From contig NZ_JANCLT010000002.1 of the NCBI RefSeq assembly GCF_024294785.1, positions 248,001 to 312,000 of the forward strand: DNA of 64,000 bases, given 5' to 3'. The translations under genes were made by a program, and so were the position numbers. This document shows, piece after piece, positions 51,079 to 61,316 of this stretch. The notes under the pieces are model-generated. The model did no database searches and had not been told where the DNA came from. It was given only the letters and a program-made list of their open reading frames with translations. Source of the DNA: Ectobacillus ponti. Lineage in GTDB: Bacteria; Bacillota; Bacilli; Bacillales; Bacillaceae_G. Positions within the stretch are counted from its first letter, which is position 1. Every line of letters starts with the position of its first letter.

Positions 51079-52593
51079 TCAGTTTGCCCCGGTGAAGAGG
51101 AAATCCTTCACGGCGACAAGCTGGTCATAGAAGAGGTTGTAGCCAAGGGACGGCAGAATCCCGAGCACGACCGTGAGAATGGCACAGATGAGCATGGCTG
51201 CCCGCAGGCTGGCCGGCACCACCACCTTTGTCTCTTCGCCGCTGCGGAAGAACATTTGCTGCAGAATGCGGAAGTAGTAGACAAAGGATACAACCGTCGT
51301 TGCCATCATGATGGACGGCAGCACGTAATGGGACAGCGCGAAGGCGCCAAGGAAGATGTTCACCTTCCCGATGAAGCCCGCTGTGCCCGGAATGCCGGCA
51401 AGCGACAGGATGAAGACCGTCATCAGCACCGCCGTCAGCGGCGAGCGCTGGAACAGGCCGGCAAACATGCTGAGATTCTCGTTGTCATTGTCCTTCGACA
51501 AGGCATGCACGACTGCGAATGCGCCGATATTCATCAGAATATAGGCCAGCATATAGAAGAACATGCTGTCGAAGGTGAAATCGGACAGCGCCACGAATGG
51601 CACGAGCAGATAACCCGCGTGTGCGATACCGGAGTATGCGAACATGCGCTTCACATTCGTCTGCTTCAAGGCAACAAAGTTGCCGACTACCATCGTGATG
51701 CCTGCCAGCACAGCAATATATTGCTGTACATTTGTTAAAATCATGCCTGTTCCGCCGTGGGCCGGCACGCTTGCAAAAATGAACAGGAACAAGCGCACGA
51801 CCAAGGCGAAGCCTGCCACCTTGGATACGGTACCGAGGAAGGCAGTGACCGGAGTCGCCGCGCCCTGGTACACATCAGGCGCCCACATATGGAACGGCGC
51901 TGCCGCCAGCTTGAAGGACAAGCCGACAAACGTCAGCAGGAAGGCCAGCATGAGCAGGAGCTCCACGCCGCTGTTTCCGGCATTCTGCTGCAGGGCCGCG
52001 TTGATTTCCAGCACATTGGTGGAGCCTGTCAGGCCGTAAATATAGCTAAGACCGAACACCGTCACCGCTGTTGCGATACCGCCGTTGATGACGTACTTCA
52101 TCGCAGCTTCATTCGCTTTTCTGTTGTCCTTGCGGATGCCCACCAAAACGTAGGAGGAGAGCGTCAGCAGTTCAAGACCAACGAACAGCATGATTAAATC
52201 CTGGCTGGATGTGACGAACATCGCGCCAAGCAGGCCGGTTAAAAGCAAGTAGTAGTACTCGCCCTTATCGCGGATCGGCGTCTGCTTATGATTGCTGACT
52301 GCCAAAAGAAGCACGAGCGCGCCGCCGAGCAGGATGAGTGTTTTAAAGGCTTTCGCATAGCCGTCCAGCACGAAGCTGCCGCCCAGAATCTCGCCTGCCT
52401 CATGGCTGTACAGCGTCACCAGGGACACGAGCGCCGCCGCGACTGCCGCCAGCGCCCCGTAGCCCAGGATGGTCCGGTTGAACGTCTTCTTCGCAAAGAG
52501 ATCAAGGAGCGATAACAGGATGGCCGCACCCGTGATGATAAACTCCGGGGTCATGAGACTCCATTGGAAGCTGAGAAGTGTTTTGAGATCCAT
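51079..52593 (-). CDS. nuoN: NADH-quinone oxidoreductase subunit N
   Basis: 504 residues, about 14 membrane segments, antiporter-like proton-pumping subunit of the complex I membrane arm. Lys/Glu features and FIGKVNIFLGAF of NuoN/NDH-2 proteins. Last gene of the operon, six bases after nuoM; ATG 52593 follows AGGGGG. Confidence 0.96.
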   Translation of the reverse strand: MDLKTLLSFQWSLMTPEFIITGAAILLSLLDLFAKKTFNRTILGYGALAAVAAALVSLVTLYSHEAGEILGGSFVLDGYAKAFKTLILLGGALVLLLAVSNHKQTPIRDKGEYYYLLLTGLLGAMFVTSSQDLIMLFVGLELLTLSSYVLVGIRKDNRKANEAAMKYVINGGIATAVTVFGLSYIYGLTGSTNVLEINAALQQNAGNSGVELLLMLAFLLTFVGLSFKLAAAPFHMWAPDVYQGAATPVTAFLGTVSKVAGFALVVRLFLFIFASVPAHGGTGMILTNVQQYIAVLAGITMVVGNFVALKQTNVKRMFAYSGIAHAGYLLVPFVALSDFTFDSMFFYMLAYILMNIGAFAVVHALSKDNDNENLSMFAGLFQRSPLTAVLMTVFILSLAGIPGTAGFIGKVNIFLGAFALSHYVLPSIMMATTVVSFVYYFRILQQMFFRSGEETKVVVPASLRAAMLICAILTVVLGILPSLGYNLFYDQLVAVKDFLFTGAN

Positions 52594-52599
52594 GCTATC

Positions 52600-54081
52600 C
52601 TACCCCCTTAACCCTAGTAATTCTAATGTCGAGCTGATCGGATGGCCGAGCACCTCCGGCGAAACACCGATGATGATGATGATAGCCAGAAGCACCGTCA
52701 CCGGGATGAACTCCCAGCCGCGCACGTCACGCTGCTCGCCAAGCTCATATGCGCCGAACGTAATGCCAAGCACAGAGCGGAGCAGATAGACAGCCGTCAG
52801 GATGATGCCGAGCGTACCGACAGCCGCCACGGCCGGATACTTGTCAAACAGGCCTAGGAAGGCCATGAACTCGCTGACAAAGCCGGACATGCCCGGCAGG
52901 CCGAGAGATGCCATGGCGCCCGCCAGCAGGAAGCCTGCCAGAAGCGGCACTTGCTTTGCCAGGCCGCCAAGCTTCTTCAGCTCAGACGTGCCGTAGCGGT
53001 TTTCCATAATGCCAAGCAGGAAGAACAGCAGCGCGGCAATCAAGCCGTGCGATACAACCTGGAAAATCGCGCCCTTCACGCCGGACATGTTCAGCGCGCC
53101 AAGACCGATCAGCACGATGCCCATGTGCGAGATACTGGAGTATGCCAGCACCTTCCGGAAGTCTGTCTGAATGAGCGCCAGGAACGCCCCGTACAGCAGG
53201 TTGATGACGCCAAGCAGCGCCAGCAGGAACGCGAATTTTTCAAACTGCTTCGGGAACATGCCAAGACCGAAGCGGACAAGACCGTATGCCCCGATTTTGA
53301 GCAGCACGCCCGCGTGCAGCATGACCACAGCCGGCGGCGCCTGTACGTGCACATTCACCATCCAGCGGTGCAATGGCAGCACCGGCAGCTTAATTCCGAA
53401 GGCAATCAACAGGGAAATGACAATGCCTGTTTTAAAGGCTTCCGAGAAAGGCGCATCCGCAGACTGCATGATGCTGTACAGATGCTCATAATTCGTTGTG
53501 CCTGTTTTCGCAAACAGGATGGCGAACACGACCAGCAAAATCGCTGAGCCGATTCCGTTGTACACCAGGTAGCTGTAGGCTGCCTTCTCGCTCTCGAACT
53601 TGCCCCATTTGCCGATCAGGAAGAACATCGCCGGCAGTGTCAGCTCAAAGAAGAAGAAGAACAGAATCAGGTTTTGCGCCGCAAATACGCCGAGCATCCC
53701 CATCTCCAATAGAAGCAAGAGGATGTAAAAGCTCTTTGTGTTTTGCTGGATGGAATACGCTGTTACAGCCGCCAGCAGGCCCAGCACAGCCGTCAGCAGC
53801 ATCATGATGAAGGCAAAGCCGTCCACACCCACCTCGTAAGCGACAGTGAACGCGCCGCTGTCAAAGCGGCCGAAGCGGATCCAGTCCGCTTGCTGTGAAA
53901 ACTCGGACAGCCCTGTGCCGCCCAGGTACATTGCGTACATGATGGCAGCGCTCACGAACGGCAGCAGCGCCCCAAGCGTGCCAAGCAGCCGCGCTGTGCC
54001 ATGGGATGCCTTCGGGATGAAGGCAAGCGCCAGAACAGCGAGCAGCGGGGAGAAGATGAAAAAGGTTAAGAGAAAGCTCAT
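52600..54081 (-). CDS. nuoM: NADH-quinone oxidoreductase subunit M
   Basis: 493 residues, about 14 membrane segments, antiporter-like. Typical LPLHRWMVNVHVQAPPAVVM (a variant of the family's LP.HTWLPDAH.EAP motif) and LAYSSISHMGIVLIG. Its ATG overlaps the nuoL stop by four bases. Pumps protons within the membrane arm. Confidence 0.96.
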   Translation of the reverse strand: MSFLLTFFIFSPLLAVLALAFIPKASHGTARLLGTLGALLPFVSAAIMYAMYLGGTGLSEFSQQADWIRFGRFDSGAFTVAYEVGVDGFAFIMMLLTAVLGLLAAVTAYSIQQNTKSFYILLLLLEMGMLGVFAAQNLILFFFFFELTLPAMFFLIGKWGKFESEKAAYSYLVYNGIGSAILLVVFAILFAKTGTTNYEHLYSIMQSADAPFSEAFKTGIVISLLIAFGIKLPVLPLHRWMVNVHVQAPPAVVMLHAGVLLKIGAYGLVRFGLGMFPKQFEKFAFLLALLGVINLLYGAFLALIQTDFRKVLAYSSISHMGIVLIGLGALNMSGVKGAIFQVVSHGLIAALLFFLLGIMENRYGTSELKKLGGLAKQVPLLAGFLLAGAMASLGLPGMSGFVSEFMAFLGLFDKYPAVAAVGTLGIILTAVYLLRSVLGITFGAYELGEQRDVRGWEFIPVTVLLAIIIIIGVSPEVLGHPISSTLELLGLRG

Positions 54082-55943
54082 TGTAAGTACCCCCCTGTCA
54101 CTACCAGAACGACAAGCAGAACAGCCAGGCCGACGAACATGACCGCGCCGTATGTCTGCACCTGTCCGCTTTGCAGGCGGGAACCGATGCTGCTTGTGCC
54201 TTTGACAATACCGGCGATGACCTGTGCCAGGCCTTCGACGATATACGTCTCCACAAACTGCAGCACATGGGCAATTCCCTTTGTCAGCGGTACAATGGTG
54301 ATGCCGTATAATTCATCAATATAGTACTTATTTTTCAAAGCATCATAGGAGAAGGAATCTTGTCCGACAAGCCAGTTGCGGGACAGAGAGCCCTTTCCGT
54401 AGATCAAGTAAGCCAAGCCGATGCCGGTGAGGGACACAAGTGTCGCCACAATCATAATCCAAGCCGGGCCGTGGCCTTCATGCACCGTGAACGGGGCATC
54501 CTTTGTCAGCCAGTCGCCAAGGAATGTGCCGAACCAAGGTGTGTTCACGTAGCCCGCGACAACCGCCAGCACGCCGAGCACAACCATCGGCAGCGTCATG
54601 ACGCTTGGAGATTCGTGAACGCCCTTTTGCTCCCCTCTTGGCTTCCCGGTGAACACGAGGAAGAAGAGACGGAACATATAGAATGCGGTGAAGAAAGCCG
54701 CGATGACTGCCAGCGTGAACACGCCATAGTTGCCATGCTCCCAAGCCGCGACGAGAATTTCATCTTTACTGAAGAAGCCGGACAGAAGCGGCACGCCGCT
54801 GATGGCCATGGTTCCGATCAGGAACAGGGTTGCTGTTGTCTTCATTTTTGAGAAGAGGCCGCCCATTTCTTCAATGTTTTGTGTATGCACCGCGTGAATG
54901 ACGCTGCCCGCCGCAAGGAACAGAAGCGCCTTGAAGAACGCGTGCGTGGTCAGGTGGAATACCCCTGCCACATAGCCGGCAGAGCCGAGCGCAAGCATCA
55001 TATAGCCGAGCTGGCTTACCGTAGAGTATGCCAGCACGCGCTTGATGTCTGTCTGCACCAGGCCGATGGAGGCTGCGAAAATGGCGGTGATGCCGCCAAT
55101 GATTGCCACAACATTCATGGCTGTGCTGCTTGCCTCAAACAGCGGGAACATTGTCGCCACCAGGTATACCCCGGCCGCAACCATCGTTGCCGCGTGGATG
55201 AGGGCGGATACAGGCGTCGGGCCTTCCATTGCGTCAGGAAGCCATGTATGCAGCGGGAATTGGCCGGATTTACCCATAGCCCCGACAAAAATCAGAATGG
55301 CTGTCAGCGTGATCATCGTACCTGAGATGTCCCCTGCCTTCACTGCCGCGAAAATATCGCTGTAGTTGAAGCTGCCAACCTGCCAGAATAAGAGAATCAT
55401 GCCGATGAACAGCCCTACGTCGCCAATGCGCGTCATGATGAACGCTTTCTTGGCCGCCGCCTTCGCGGACTCCTTATAGAAGTAGAAGCCCACCAGCAGG
55501 AAGGAGCCTAAGCCGACAAGCTCCCAGAAGATATAGAGCTGCAGCAGGTTTGTCGAGATGACAAGCCCGAGCATCGCGAATGTAAAGAGACCGAGATATG
55601 CGTAGAACACCGGAAAACGCTCGTCTCCGTGCATATATCCGCGTGAGTAGATATGTACAAGCAGACTCACCAGTGTCACGATGAACAGCATGAGCGCGTT
55701 CAACGCGTTAATTTCAAAGCCGAACTGGATGGCCTTATCCCCCAGATGAAGCCATGTCCATTCATGCTTCACCGTGCCATTGGATAGGCGTTCCAGTAAT
55801 ACAACAACCGCACCCGCGAAGGAAAGCAGCACCAGCATGATGCTGATCAAGCTCGTTGCTTCCTTCAGCTTTTTGCCGACCAGTAAGGAAAGGGCAAAGG
55901 ATACAAGCGGGAAAAGCGGTATTAGCCAGGCGTAGTCCATCAT
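54078..55943 (-). CDS. nuoL: NADH-quinone oxidoreductase subunit L
   Basis: 621 residues, about 16 membrane segments with the lateral helix region at the C-terminus. FPLHTWLPDAMEGPTPVSAL and LAYSTVSQLGYMMLALG are the NuoL hallmarks. Distal proton-pumping subunit. ATG 55943 follows GAAGGGGG. Confidence 0.97.
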   Translation of the reverse strand: MMDYAWLIPLFPLVSFALSLLVGKKLKEATSLISIMLVLLSFAGAVVVLLERLSNGTVKHEWTWLHLGDKAIQFGFEINALNALMLFIVTLVSLLVHIYSRGYMHGDERFPVFYAYLGLFTFAMLGLVISTNLLQLYIFWELVGLGSFLLVGFYFYKESAKAAAKKAFIMTRIGDVGLFIGMILLFWQVGSFNYSDIFAAVKAGDISGTMITLTAILIFVGAMGKSGQFPLHTWLPDAMEGPTPVSALIHAATMVAAGVYLVATMFPLFEASSTAMNVVAIIGGITAIFAASIGLVQTDIKRVLAYSTVSQLGYMMLALGSAGYVAGVFHLTTHAFFKALLFLAAGSVIHAVHTQNIEEMGGLFSKMKTTATLFLIGTMAISGVPLLSGFFSKDEILVAAWEHGNYGVFTLAVIAAFFTAFYMFRLFFLVFTGKPRGEQKGVHESPSVMTLPMVVLGVLAVVAGYVNTPWFGTFLGDWLTKDAPFTVHEGHGPAWIMIVATLVSLTGIGLAYLIYGKGSLSRNWLVGQDSFSYDALKNKYYIDELYGITIVPLTKGIAHVLQFVETYIVEGLAQVIAGIVKGTSSIGSRLQSGQVQTYGAVMFVGLAVLLVVLVVTGGYLQ

Positions 55944-55963
55944 TGTCTTTTTCCCCCTTCTTA

Positions 55964-56278
55964 CTAGTGCTTCAACGAATCCATTTCGTCCGCATTGACT
56001 GTCGGGCGGTTGCGGTACAGCGCCATCAGGACCGCCAGGCCGACTGCCGCTTCAGCTGCCGCCACCGCAATGGTGAACAGCGTGAAGATTTGCCCTGTCA
56101 TGTTCGGGAACAGCCCGAGCTTGCTGAAGGCCACCAGATTCAGGTTGGCCGCGTTCATCATCAATTCAATACAGATGAGGACAATTACCGTGTTGCGCTT
56201 CGTCAGCGCGCCGAACAAGCCGATGCAAAACAGAATAATGGCAAGCACTAAGTAAGCTGATGCCGGAACGTTACTCAT
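55964..56278 (-). CDS. nuoK: NADH-quinone oxidoreductase subunit K
   Basis: 104 residues, three membrane segments with buried Glu ([13 protein letters not shown] and [12 protein letters not shown]). ATG 56278 ([10 protein letters not shown]) after GGGAGGG; it begins at the last bases of nuoJ. Membrane arm subunit next to the quinone site. Confidence 0.96.
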   Translation of the reverse strand: MSNVPASAYLVLAIILFCIGLFGALTKRNTVIVLICIELMMNAANLNLVAFSKLGLFPNMTGQIFTLFTIAVAAAEAAVGLAVLMALYRNRPTVNADEMDSLKH

Positions 56279-56795
56279 CGGAGCGTCCCTCCCCTTCGTC
56301 ATCCTTCTTCGCCAGGATAATCGCGCCGACAAGCGCCACCAGCAAGAGTACGGATGTTACTTCAAACGGAATGATATATTTCGTGTACAAAAGCTCCCCG
56401 ATTTGCTTTGTGTTTTGCTCGTGCAGCGCTGCTTCCGCCACACCGTTTGCCGCAAAATCCACTCGATTGACCGCGAAATACATGACGCCGCCGAATGCCA
56501 GCACACCCAGGAATACAAGGAAGCCGCGCCATTTGCCCTTCGTGTCTGTTTCGTCATCATGGTTGGTCAGCATGATGCCGAATACCATGATGATCGCGAT
56601 GGCACCGGAGTAGATCAGCACTTGGACCACGCCGACGAACTCAGCCGAAAGCATAATGTACAAGCCGGCAATGCTGAGGAAGGTGAACACGAGGGCCAGC
56701 ATCATATGCATGACCTTCGTCAGGTTGAGCATCAGCACGCCACCCATGATCGCGATCAAGGCCAAAGCCATAAATGCTATCAATTCGCCGCTCAT
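56271..56795 (-). CDS. nuoJ: NADH-quinone oxidoreductase subunit J
   Basis: 174 residues, five membrane segments; [18 protein letters not shown] is the conserved NuoJ helix 3 region. The acidic C-terminus runs into nuoK. Its ATG overlaps the nuoI stop by four bases. Confidence 0.96.
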   Translation of the reverse strand: MSGELIAFMALALIAIMGGVLMLNLTKVMHMMLALVFTFLSIAGLYIMLSAEFVGVVQVLIYSGAIAIIMVFGIMLTNHDDETDTKGKWRGFLVFLGVLAFGGVMYFAVNRVDFAANGVAEAALHEQNTKQIGELLYTKYIIPFEVTSVLLLVALVGAIILAKKDDEGEGRSDE

Positions 56796-57211
56796 GCTTT
56801 ATTCTCCCTTCTGACATTCATGTCGTTCTCGTCCAGCCATTGCAGGTTCTTGAACAAGTCGTCGCGTGTGTATTCCGCCAGCTCGAAGTTGTTTGTCATG
56901 ACAATCGCTTCTGTCGGACATACCTCTGTGCACAAGTCGCACAGGATGCAAATTTCGAAGTTGATATCATACGTATCAATGACTTTTCCCTTCTTCGCCG
57001 GATCCGGATGCTTCTTGCCTGTCAGCTGAATGCAGTCTGTCGGGCAAATTTGCGCGCATTGGTTGCACACAATGCATTTTTCCGGATAAAACTTCTGGAT
57101 GCCGCGGAAACGGTCCGGAAGCGGCAGCGGCTGGTTCGGATAGTCATACGTGACCTTCTGTTTTGTTAAGTTGTTGAGGGTATATTTCAGACCTTTAAAC
57201 AACCCCAGCAT
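56792..57211 (-). CDS. nuoI: NADH-quinone oxidoreductase subunit I
   Basis: 139 residues with two 4Fe-4S ferredoxin motifs, CIVCNQCAQICPTDC and CILCDLCTEVCP, which carry electrons to cluster N2 in NuoB. Peripheral arm subunit. ATG 57211 follows AAAGGGG. With nuoE, F and G missing, it is the likely entry side for electrons from another donor. Confidence 0.96.
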   Translation of the reverse strand: MLGLFKGLKYTLNNLTKQKVTYDYPNQPLPLPDRFRGIQKFYPEKCIVCNQCAQICPTDCIQLTGKKHPDPAKKGKVIDTYDINFEICILCDLCTEVCPTEAIVMTNNFELAEYTRDDLFKNLQWLDENDMNVRRENKA

Positions 57212-57264
57212 TTCTTCTCATCCCCTTTGTTGTTCTCCCGATTCGTCCATGAAGACCTTGTATT

Positions 57265-58266
57265 CTAGAAGAATAGTTCTTTTAACAGCGCCGTCAGGAA
57301 GATGTTCGCCAAGGCCACCGGCAGCAGCACCTTCCAGCCGAATTCCATCAGCTGGTCCGCGCGCATACGCGGGAATGTGTAACGAATCCACATGAACAGG
57401 AACACGACAAGGCTGAATTTCAGCGCAAACCAGACGGCCCCCGGAATGAAGCTCAGGAACGCGATCGGCTGCCAGCCGCCCAGGAACAGAACCGTAATCA
57501 GGCCGGACATGGCAAACAGGTAGACATACTCCGCCAGCATGAAGAAGGCCCAACGGAAGCCGGAATACTCTGTATGGAAGCCGGATACAAGCTCGGATTC
57601 AGCCTCAGGCAAGTCAAACGGCGTCCGGTTCAGCTCGGATATGGCGGCGATAAAGAATACGATGAAGCCGATTGGCTGCACGAAAATGTACCATACCTTT
57701 TCCTGAGCCGCGATAATATCATTCAGGTTCAGGCTGCCTGTCAGCAGGATGACCCCGATTACGCTCATGACGAGCGGAATTTCATAGGAAATCATCTGCG
57801 CCGCAGCACGCATGCCGCCGAGCAGCGAGTATTTATTGTTGGAAGCCCAGCCGCCTGTCAGCACGCCGATGGTGGAAATCCCGGAAACGGCGATATAGTA
57901 CAGCAGGCCGACGCCCATATCAGAAAAACGAAGATTTTGCGTAAACGGAATGACTGCCACAACCATGAACGCAGGCGCAAAGGCGATTACCGGCGCCAAG
58001 ATGAACAGTGGCTTGTCGGCTGCCTTCGGAATGGTATCTTCCTTTAAAAGCAGCTTCAGTACGTCAGAAACGGTCTGCAACAGACCCCAGCGGCCGCCGA
58101 CCTGGTTCGGTCCGATCCGGCCCTGCATGAAGCCCATGAGCTTCCGTTCCGCCAAAATGCCGTAGGTTACGAAGCCGAGAATCACAAAGAGCAGCACCGT
58201 TGCGAGCCCGAAAAAGATGAAAAACGTCGTCCAGCTTGGTGCTCCTTCCAAGAGGCTCTGTACCAT
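57265..58266 (-). CDS. nuoH: NADH-quinone oxidoreductase subunit H
   Basis: 333 residues, eight membrane segments; AERKLMGFMQGRIGPNQVGG and RTPFDLPEAESELVSGFHTE are the signature quinone-site loops. ATG 58266 overlaps the nuoD stop (TGATG) with GGGGAGG ten bases upstream; a TTG three bases earlier is the alternative. Confidence 0.96.
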   Translation of the reverse strand: MVQSLLEGAPSWTTFFIFFGLATVLLFVILGFVTYGILAERKLMGFMQGRIGPNQVGGRWGLLQTVSDVLKLLLKEDTIPKAADKPLFILAPVIAFAPAFMVVAVIPFTQNLRFSDMGVGLLYYIAVSGISTIGVLTGGWASNNKYSLLGGMRAAAQMISYEIPLVMSVIGVILLTGSLNLNDIIAAQEKVWYIFVQPIGFIVFFIAAISELNRTPFDLPEAESELVSGFHTEYSGFRWAFFMLAEYVYLFAMSGLITVLFLGGWQPIAFLSFIPGAVWFALKFSLVVFLFMWIRYTFPRMRADQLMEFGWKVLLPVALANIFLTALLKELFF

Positions 58267-59366
58267 CAACCATCAACCTCCCCAAGGACGATATCTATCC
58301 CACCCAAAATGGTAATCAAGTTTGCGATGTTTTCGCCTTTCAAAAGCTTCGGCAGAATCTGCAGGTTGTAGAAGGACGGACGGCGGAATTTCAGGCGGTA
58401 CGGCTCTTTCTTGCCGTCGCTTGAAATGTAGCAGCCGATTTCGCCGCGCGGTGATTCAATCCGGACAAAGGCTTCCCCTTTCGGCGCCTTGATGATTTTT
58501 GGCACCTTCGCCATAACCGGGCCTTCCGCCGGGAACTGAGCGACCGCTTGCTCGATAATCTTAAGAGATTCTTCAATTTCCTGCATCCGGCACGTATAAC
58601 GGTCCCAGGCATCGCCGATTTTGCCGACCGGCACGTCAAAGTCAAAGCGGTCGTAGATGGAGTATGGCTCATCCTTGCGCAGGTCCCACTTCACGCCCGT
58701 ACAGCGCAGATTCGCGCCGCTCAGGGAGTATTCAATGGCTTCCTCCGCGGAATAGATGCCGACGCCCTTCACACGGTTCAGGAAGATTTCGTTGCCGGAC
58801 ACAAGGTCGTGGTAGCCCTTCAGCTGCTCGCGCATGTACGGAACAAAGTCGCGCACCTTCTCGATCCAGCCCTCCGGCGCATCCCATTTCACGCCGCCGA
58901 CACGCATGTAGTTGAATGTCAGGCGCGCGCCGCTCAATTCGTTCAGCATGTTGATAATCATTTCACGTTCACGGAACGCGTACAGGAACGGGCTGACCGC
59001 ACCGATATCGAGCAGGTTGGTGCCCCACCAGACAAGGTGGCTGGCAATCCGGCCAAGCTCCATGACAAGGACACGCAGGTATTCCGCGCGCTCTGGAATT
59101 TCCAGTCCCATCATCGTTTCCACCGCATGGCAGAGGACATAGTTGTTTGTCATTGCCGACAGGTAGTCGAGGCGGTCTGTGTAAGGAATAATCTGCGTAT
59201 ATTGCAGGCTTTCCGCCAGCTTTTCGGTGCCGCGGTGCAAATAACCGATCACCGGTATCGCTTCCGTAATGGTCTCCCCGTCAATTTTCACAACAAGACG
59301 GAATACACCGTGCGTACTCGGGTGCTGCGGACCGACGTTCAGCAGCATTTCTTCTGTGCGTATCAT
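58266..59366 (-). CDS. nuoD: NADH-quinone oxidoreductase subunit D
   Basis: 366 residues, 49-kDa subunit lining the quinone pocket. NVGPQHPSTHGVFRL at the N-terminus carries the conserved His; RGEIGCYISSDG near the C-terminus. A separate gene from nuoC (not fused). ATG 59366 after GGAGGTG. Confidence 0.97.
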   Translation of the reverse strand: MIRTEEMLLNVGPQHPSTHGVFRLVVKIDGETITEAIPVIGYLHRGTEKLAESLQYTQIIPYTDRLDYLSAMTNNYVLCHAVETMMGLEIPERAEYLRVLVMELGRIASHLVWWGTNLLDIGAVSPFLYAFREREMIINMLNELSGARLTFNYMRVGGVKWDAPEGWIEKVRDFVPYMREQLKGYHDLVSGNEIFLNRVKGVGIYSAEEAIEYSLSGANLRCTGVKWDLRKDEPYSIYDRFDFDVPVGKIGDAWDRYTCRMQEIEESLKIIEQAVAQFPAEGPVMAKVPKIIKAPKGEAFVRIESPRGEIGCYISSDGKKEPYRLKFRRPSFYNLQILPKLLKGENIANLITILGGIDIVLGEVDG

Positions 59367-59371
59367 GCTTG

Positions 59372-60442
59372 CTACACCTCCACGTCAAACGGCTCATAGT
59401 CTTTGCGAAGCGGGTATCCAATCCAGTCATCCGGCATCAGGATGCGCACCAGGTTCGGATGCCCTTCAAACACGACGCCCAAAAGGTCATATGCCTCGCG
59501 CTCCGGCCAGTTGGCCCCTTCCCAAACCTTCGCGACGGAAGGAAGCTTCGGCTCGTTCCGGTCGAGCTTCACCCGGACAGCAACAGACTGCCTGTTGCGG
59601 TACGAGAACAGGTGCACATACACTTCCATATGTGTCACGAAGTCTGTCGCATGCAGCTCGGACATATAATCAAACGCCAGCTGCTCATTGTATTTCAAAA
59701 ACTGCATCGTTTTATAGTACTGGTCGTGCTTCACCACAAGCGTCGGCACGTCCTTCGAGATTCTATTAATATAAGACTCTTCCAAAACATCGGCTCCGAG
59801 ATGCTCCCGGATGACCGCCGTGTACTTATCCAAGTATGGCTGATTCTTAGAAGGTGCTTCTGCCTGCGGCGCAGCCTCTTCCTTGGCGCCGGCTGCCGCC
59901 CGTGCCTTCGCGGCCGCCGCCGCTTTCGCTTTGGCTGCTGCGATGGCTTTTGCTTTCTCGTCATCGCCGCCGGCTGCTCCGCCCGCCTTCGCAGCTGCTG
60001 CGGCCTTTGCCTTGGCTGCCGCTGCTGCTTTTGCTTTCGCGGCTGCAATCGCTTTTGCCTTCTCGTCATCGCCGGCCGGCTCTTCTCCGCCAGCCTGCTT
60101 CGCCAAGGCTGCCGCCTTTGCTTTTGCTGCCGCTGCCGCTTTCGCCTTGGCTGCTGCGATGGCTTTCGCTTTGGCATCGTCTCCGGCTGCCTCGCCGCCC
60201 GCTTCTGCCACCTTTTCTGCGGCCCGCTTCTTCGCTGCCTCGGCTGCTTTCGCCTTCGCTTCCGCTGCCGCGCGTTTCTTCGCTTCGGCAGGGTCTACAG
60301 CTGCAGCTTCCGGCTCTGTTGACAGCGCTTTCTCTTTTTCCTGCCCGGCAGCCGCCTGACGCTCCGCCAGCTTTCGCTTCGCTTCCTCTTTCGCGCGCGC
60401 TGCCGCCTCGCGCTTCAGTTCTTCAGGAGTCTTGTCGCTCAT
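59372..60442 (-). CDS. nuoC: NADH-quinone oxidoreductase subunit C with a long Lys/Ala-rich repeated N-terminal extension
   Basis: 356 residues. Residues about 210-356 are a normal 30-kDa subunit ([34 protein letters not shown]). The first 205 residues are almost only Ala, Lys, Glu and Gly, with three copies of a block GDD(A/E)[14 protein letters not shown] of 30-35 residues separated by Gly-rich spacers. A typical NuoC has no such part. The extension would be a long, highly charged, partly helical arm at the start of the peripheral arm. ATG 60442 overlaps the nuoB stop by four bases, so the extension is translated from the real start. Function unknown; the DNA repeats make length variation likely. 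Confidence 0.93.
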   Translation of the reverse strand: MSDKTPEELKREAAARAKEEAKRKLAERQAAAGQEKEKALSTEPEAAAVDPAEAKKRAAAEAKAKAAEAAKKRAAEKVAEAGGEAAGDDAKAKAIAAAKAKAAAAAKAKAAALAKQAGGEEPAGDDEKAKAIAAAKAKAAAAAKAKAAAAAKAGGAAGGDDEKAKAIAAAKAKAAAAAKARAAAGAKEEAAPQAEAPSKNQPYLDKYTAVIREHLGADVLEESYINRISKDVPTLVVKHDQYYKTMQFLKYNEQLAFDYMSELHATDFVTHMEVYVHLFSYRNRQSVAVRVKLDRNEPKLPSVAKVWEGANWPEREAYDLLGVVFEGHPNLVRILMPDDWIGYPLRKDYEPFDVEV

Positions 60443-60957
60443 TGGTTCGTCACCTGCTTCCCTGTCTTAGCTTCGTAACGAATTTTTTCCTTCAGCTTGT
60501 TAATGCCGTACAGAAGTGCCGCCGGATTTGGCGGACAGCCTGGAATGTATACATCGACAGGCACAATCTGGTCTACCCCTTTGACCACTGCATACGATTT
60601 CACATACGGACCGCCTGCTGTTGCACAGGAGCCCATGGCAATCACCCACTTCGGCTCAGGCATCTGGTCGTATAGACGTCTGACGATGGGTGCCATCTTT
60701 TTCGTCACCGTGCCGGATACAATCATGACATCCGATTGCCGCGGCGACGTACGGAAAAAGGAACCGAACCGGTCCGCATCATAGTGCGAAGAGCCGACGC
60801 CCATCATCTCAATCGCACAGCATGCCAAACCGAAGGTCATCGGCCAGAGTGAATTGCTGCGCGCCCAGCCTTTTACCTGCTCCAAAGTCGTGAAGAAAAT
60901 ATGTTGCTCGAGCTCTGCCCGCTCGTCTGGATGGATGTCTTCGAAATTTATAGCCAT
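60439..60957 (-). CDS. nuoB: NADH-quinone oxidoreductase subunit B
   Basis: About 172 residues. Ligands of iron-sulfur cluster N2: tandem Cys in [10 protein letters not shown], Cys in MGSCATAGG and IPGCPPNP. Start at 60957 ([10 protein letters not shown]) with AAGGTG six bases upstream; the longer frame to 60978 overlaps nuoA further. Confidence 0.96.
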   Translation of the reverse strand: MAINFEDIHPDERAELEQHIFFTTLEQVKGWARSNSLWPMTFGLACCAIEMMGVGSSHYDADRFGSFFRTSPRQSDVMIVSGTVTKKMAPIVRRLYDQMPEPKWVIAMGSCATAGGPYVKSYAVVKGVDQIVPVDVYIPGCPPNPAALLYGINKLKEKIRYEAKTGKQVTNQ

Positions 60958-61316
60958 TTTAGCACCTTCTTCTTCCAAGCATAGACAAGTCCAATCAACA
61001 GCAAGATGACGAAAATCAGCATCTCAATCAGTGCAAAGATGCCCAGCTTCTCATACGCTACTGCCCACGGATACAGAAACACTGTTTCCACGTCAAAAAT
61101 AACGAATAACAGAGCGAAGATATAATAGCGGGCGTGGAATCGGACGTTCGCCTCATGAAACGGCTCAATCCCGCTCTCGTACGTAGTCTGCTTTGCCTCA
61201 GTCGGGCGATTCGGACGAAGAATTTTCCCCGCCGTCAGCGCGACAGCCGGCAGCAAAATACCGAGAAGCAAGAAGACAACCACAATCACGTAGTTGTTCT
61301 GATACAAATTGAACAT
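60948..61316 (-). CDS. nuoA: NADH-quinone oxidoreductase subunit A
   Basis: 122 residues, three membrane segments. [13 protein letters not shown]-like [12 protein letters not shown] and [19 protein letters not shown] are the family signatures. First gene of the operon; ATG 61316 follows GGGGGGA. Confidence 0.97.
   Translation of the reverse strand: MFNLYQNNYVIVVVFLLLGILLPAVALTAGKILRPNRPTEAKQTTYESGIEPFHEANVRFHARYYIFALLFVIFDVETVFLYPWAVAYEKLGIFALIEMLIFVILLLIGLVYAWKKKVLKWL

Noticed and set aside
59854-60675. Long plus-strand frames opposite the nuoC extension
   Set aside because: Lys/Ala codons read backwards give Leu/Pro/Ala-rich open frames with no stops; a composition artefact of the repeats.
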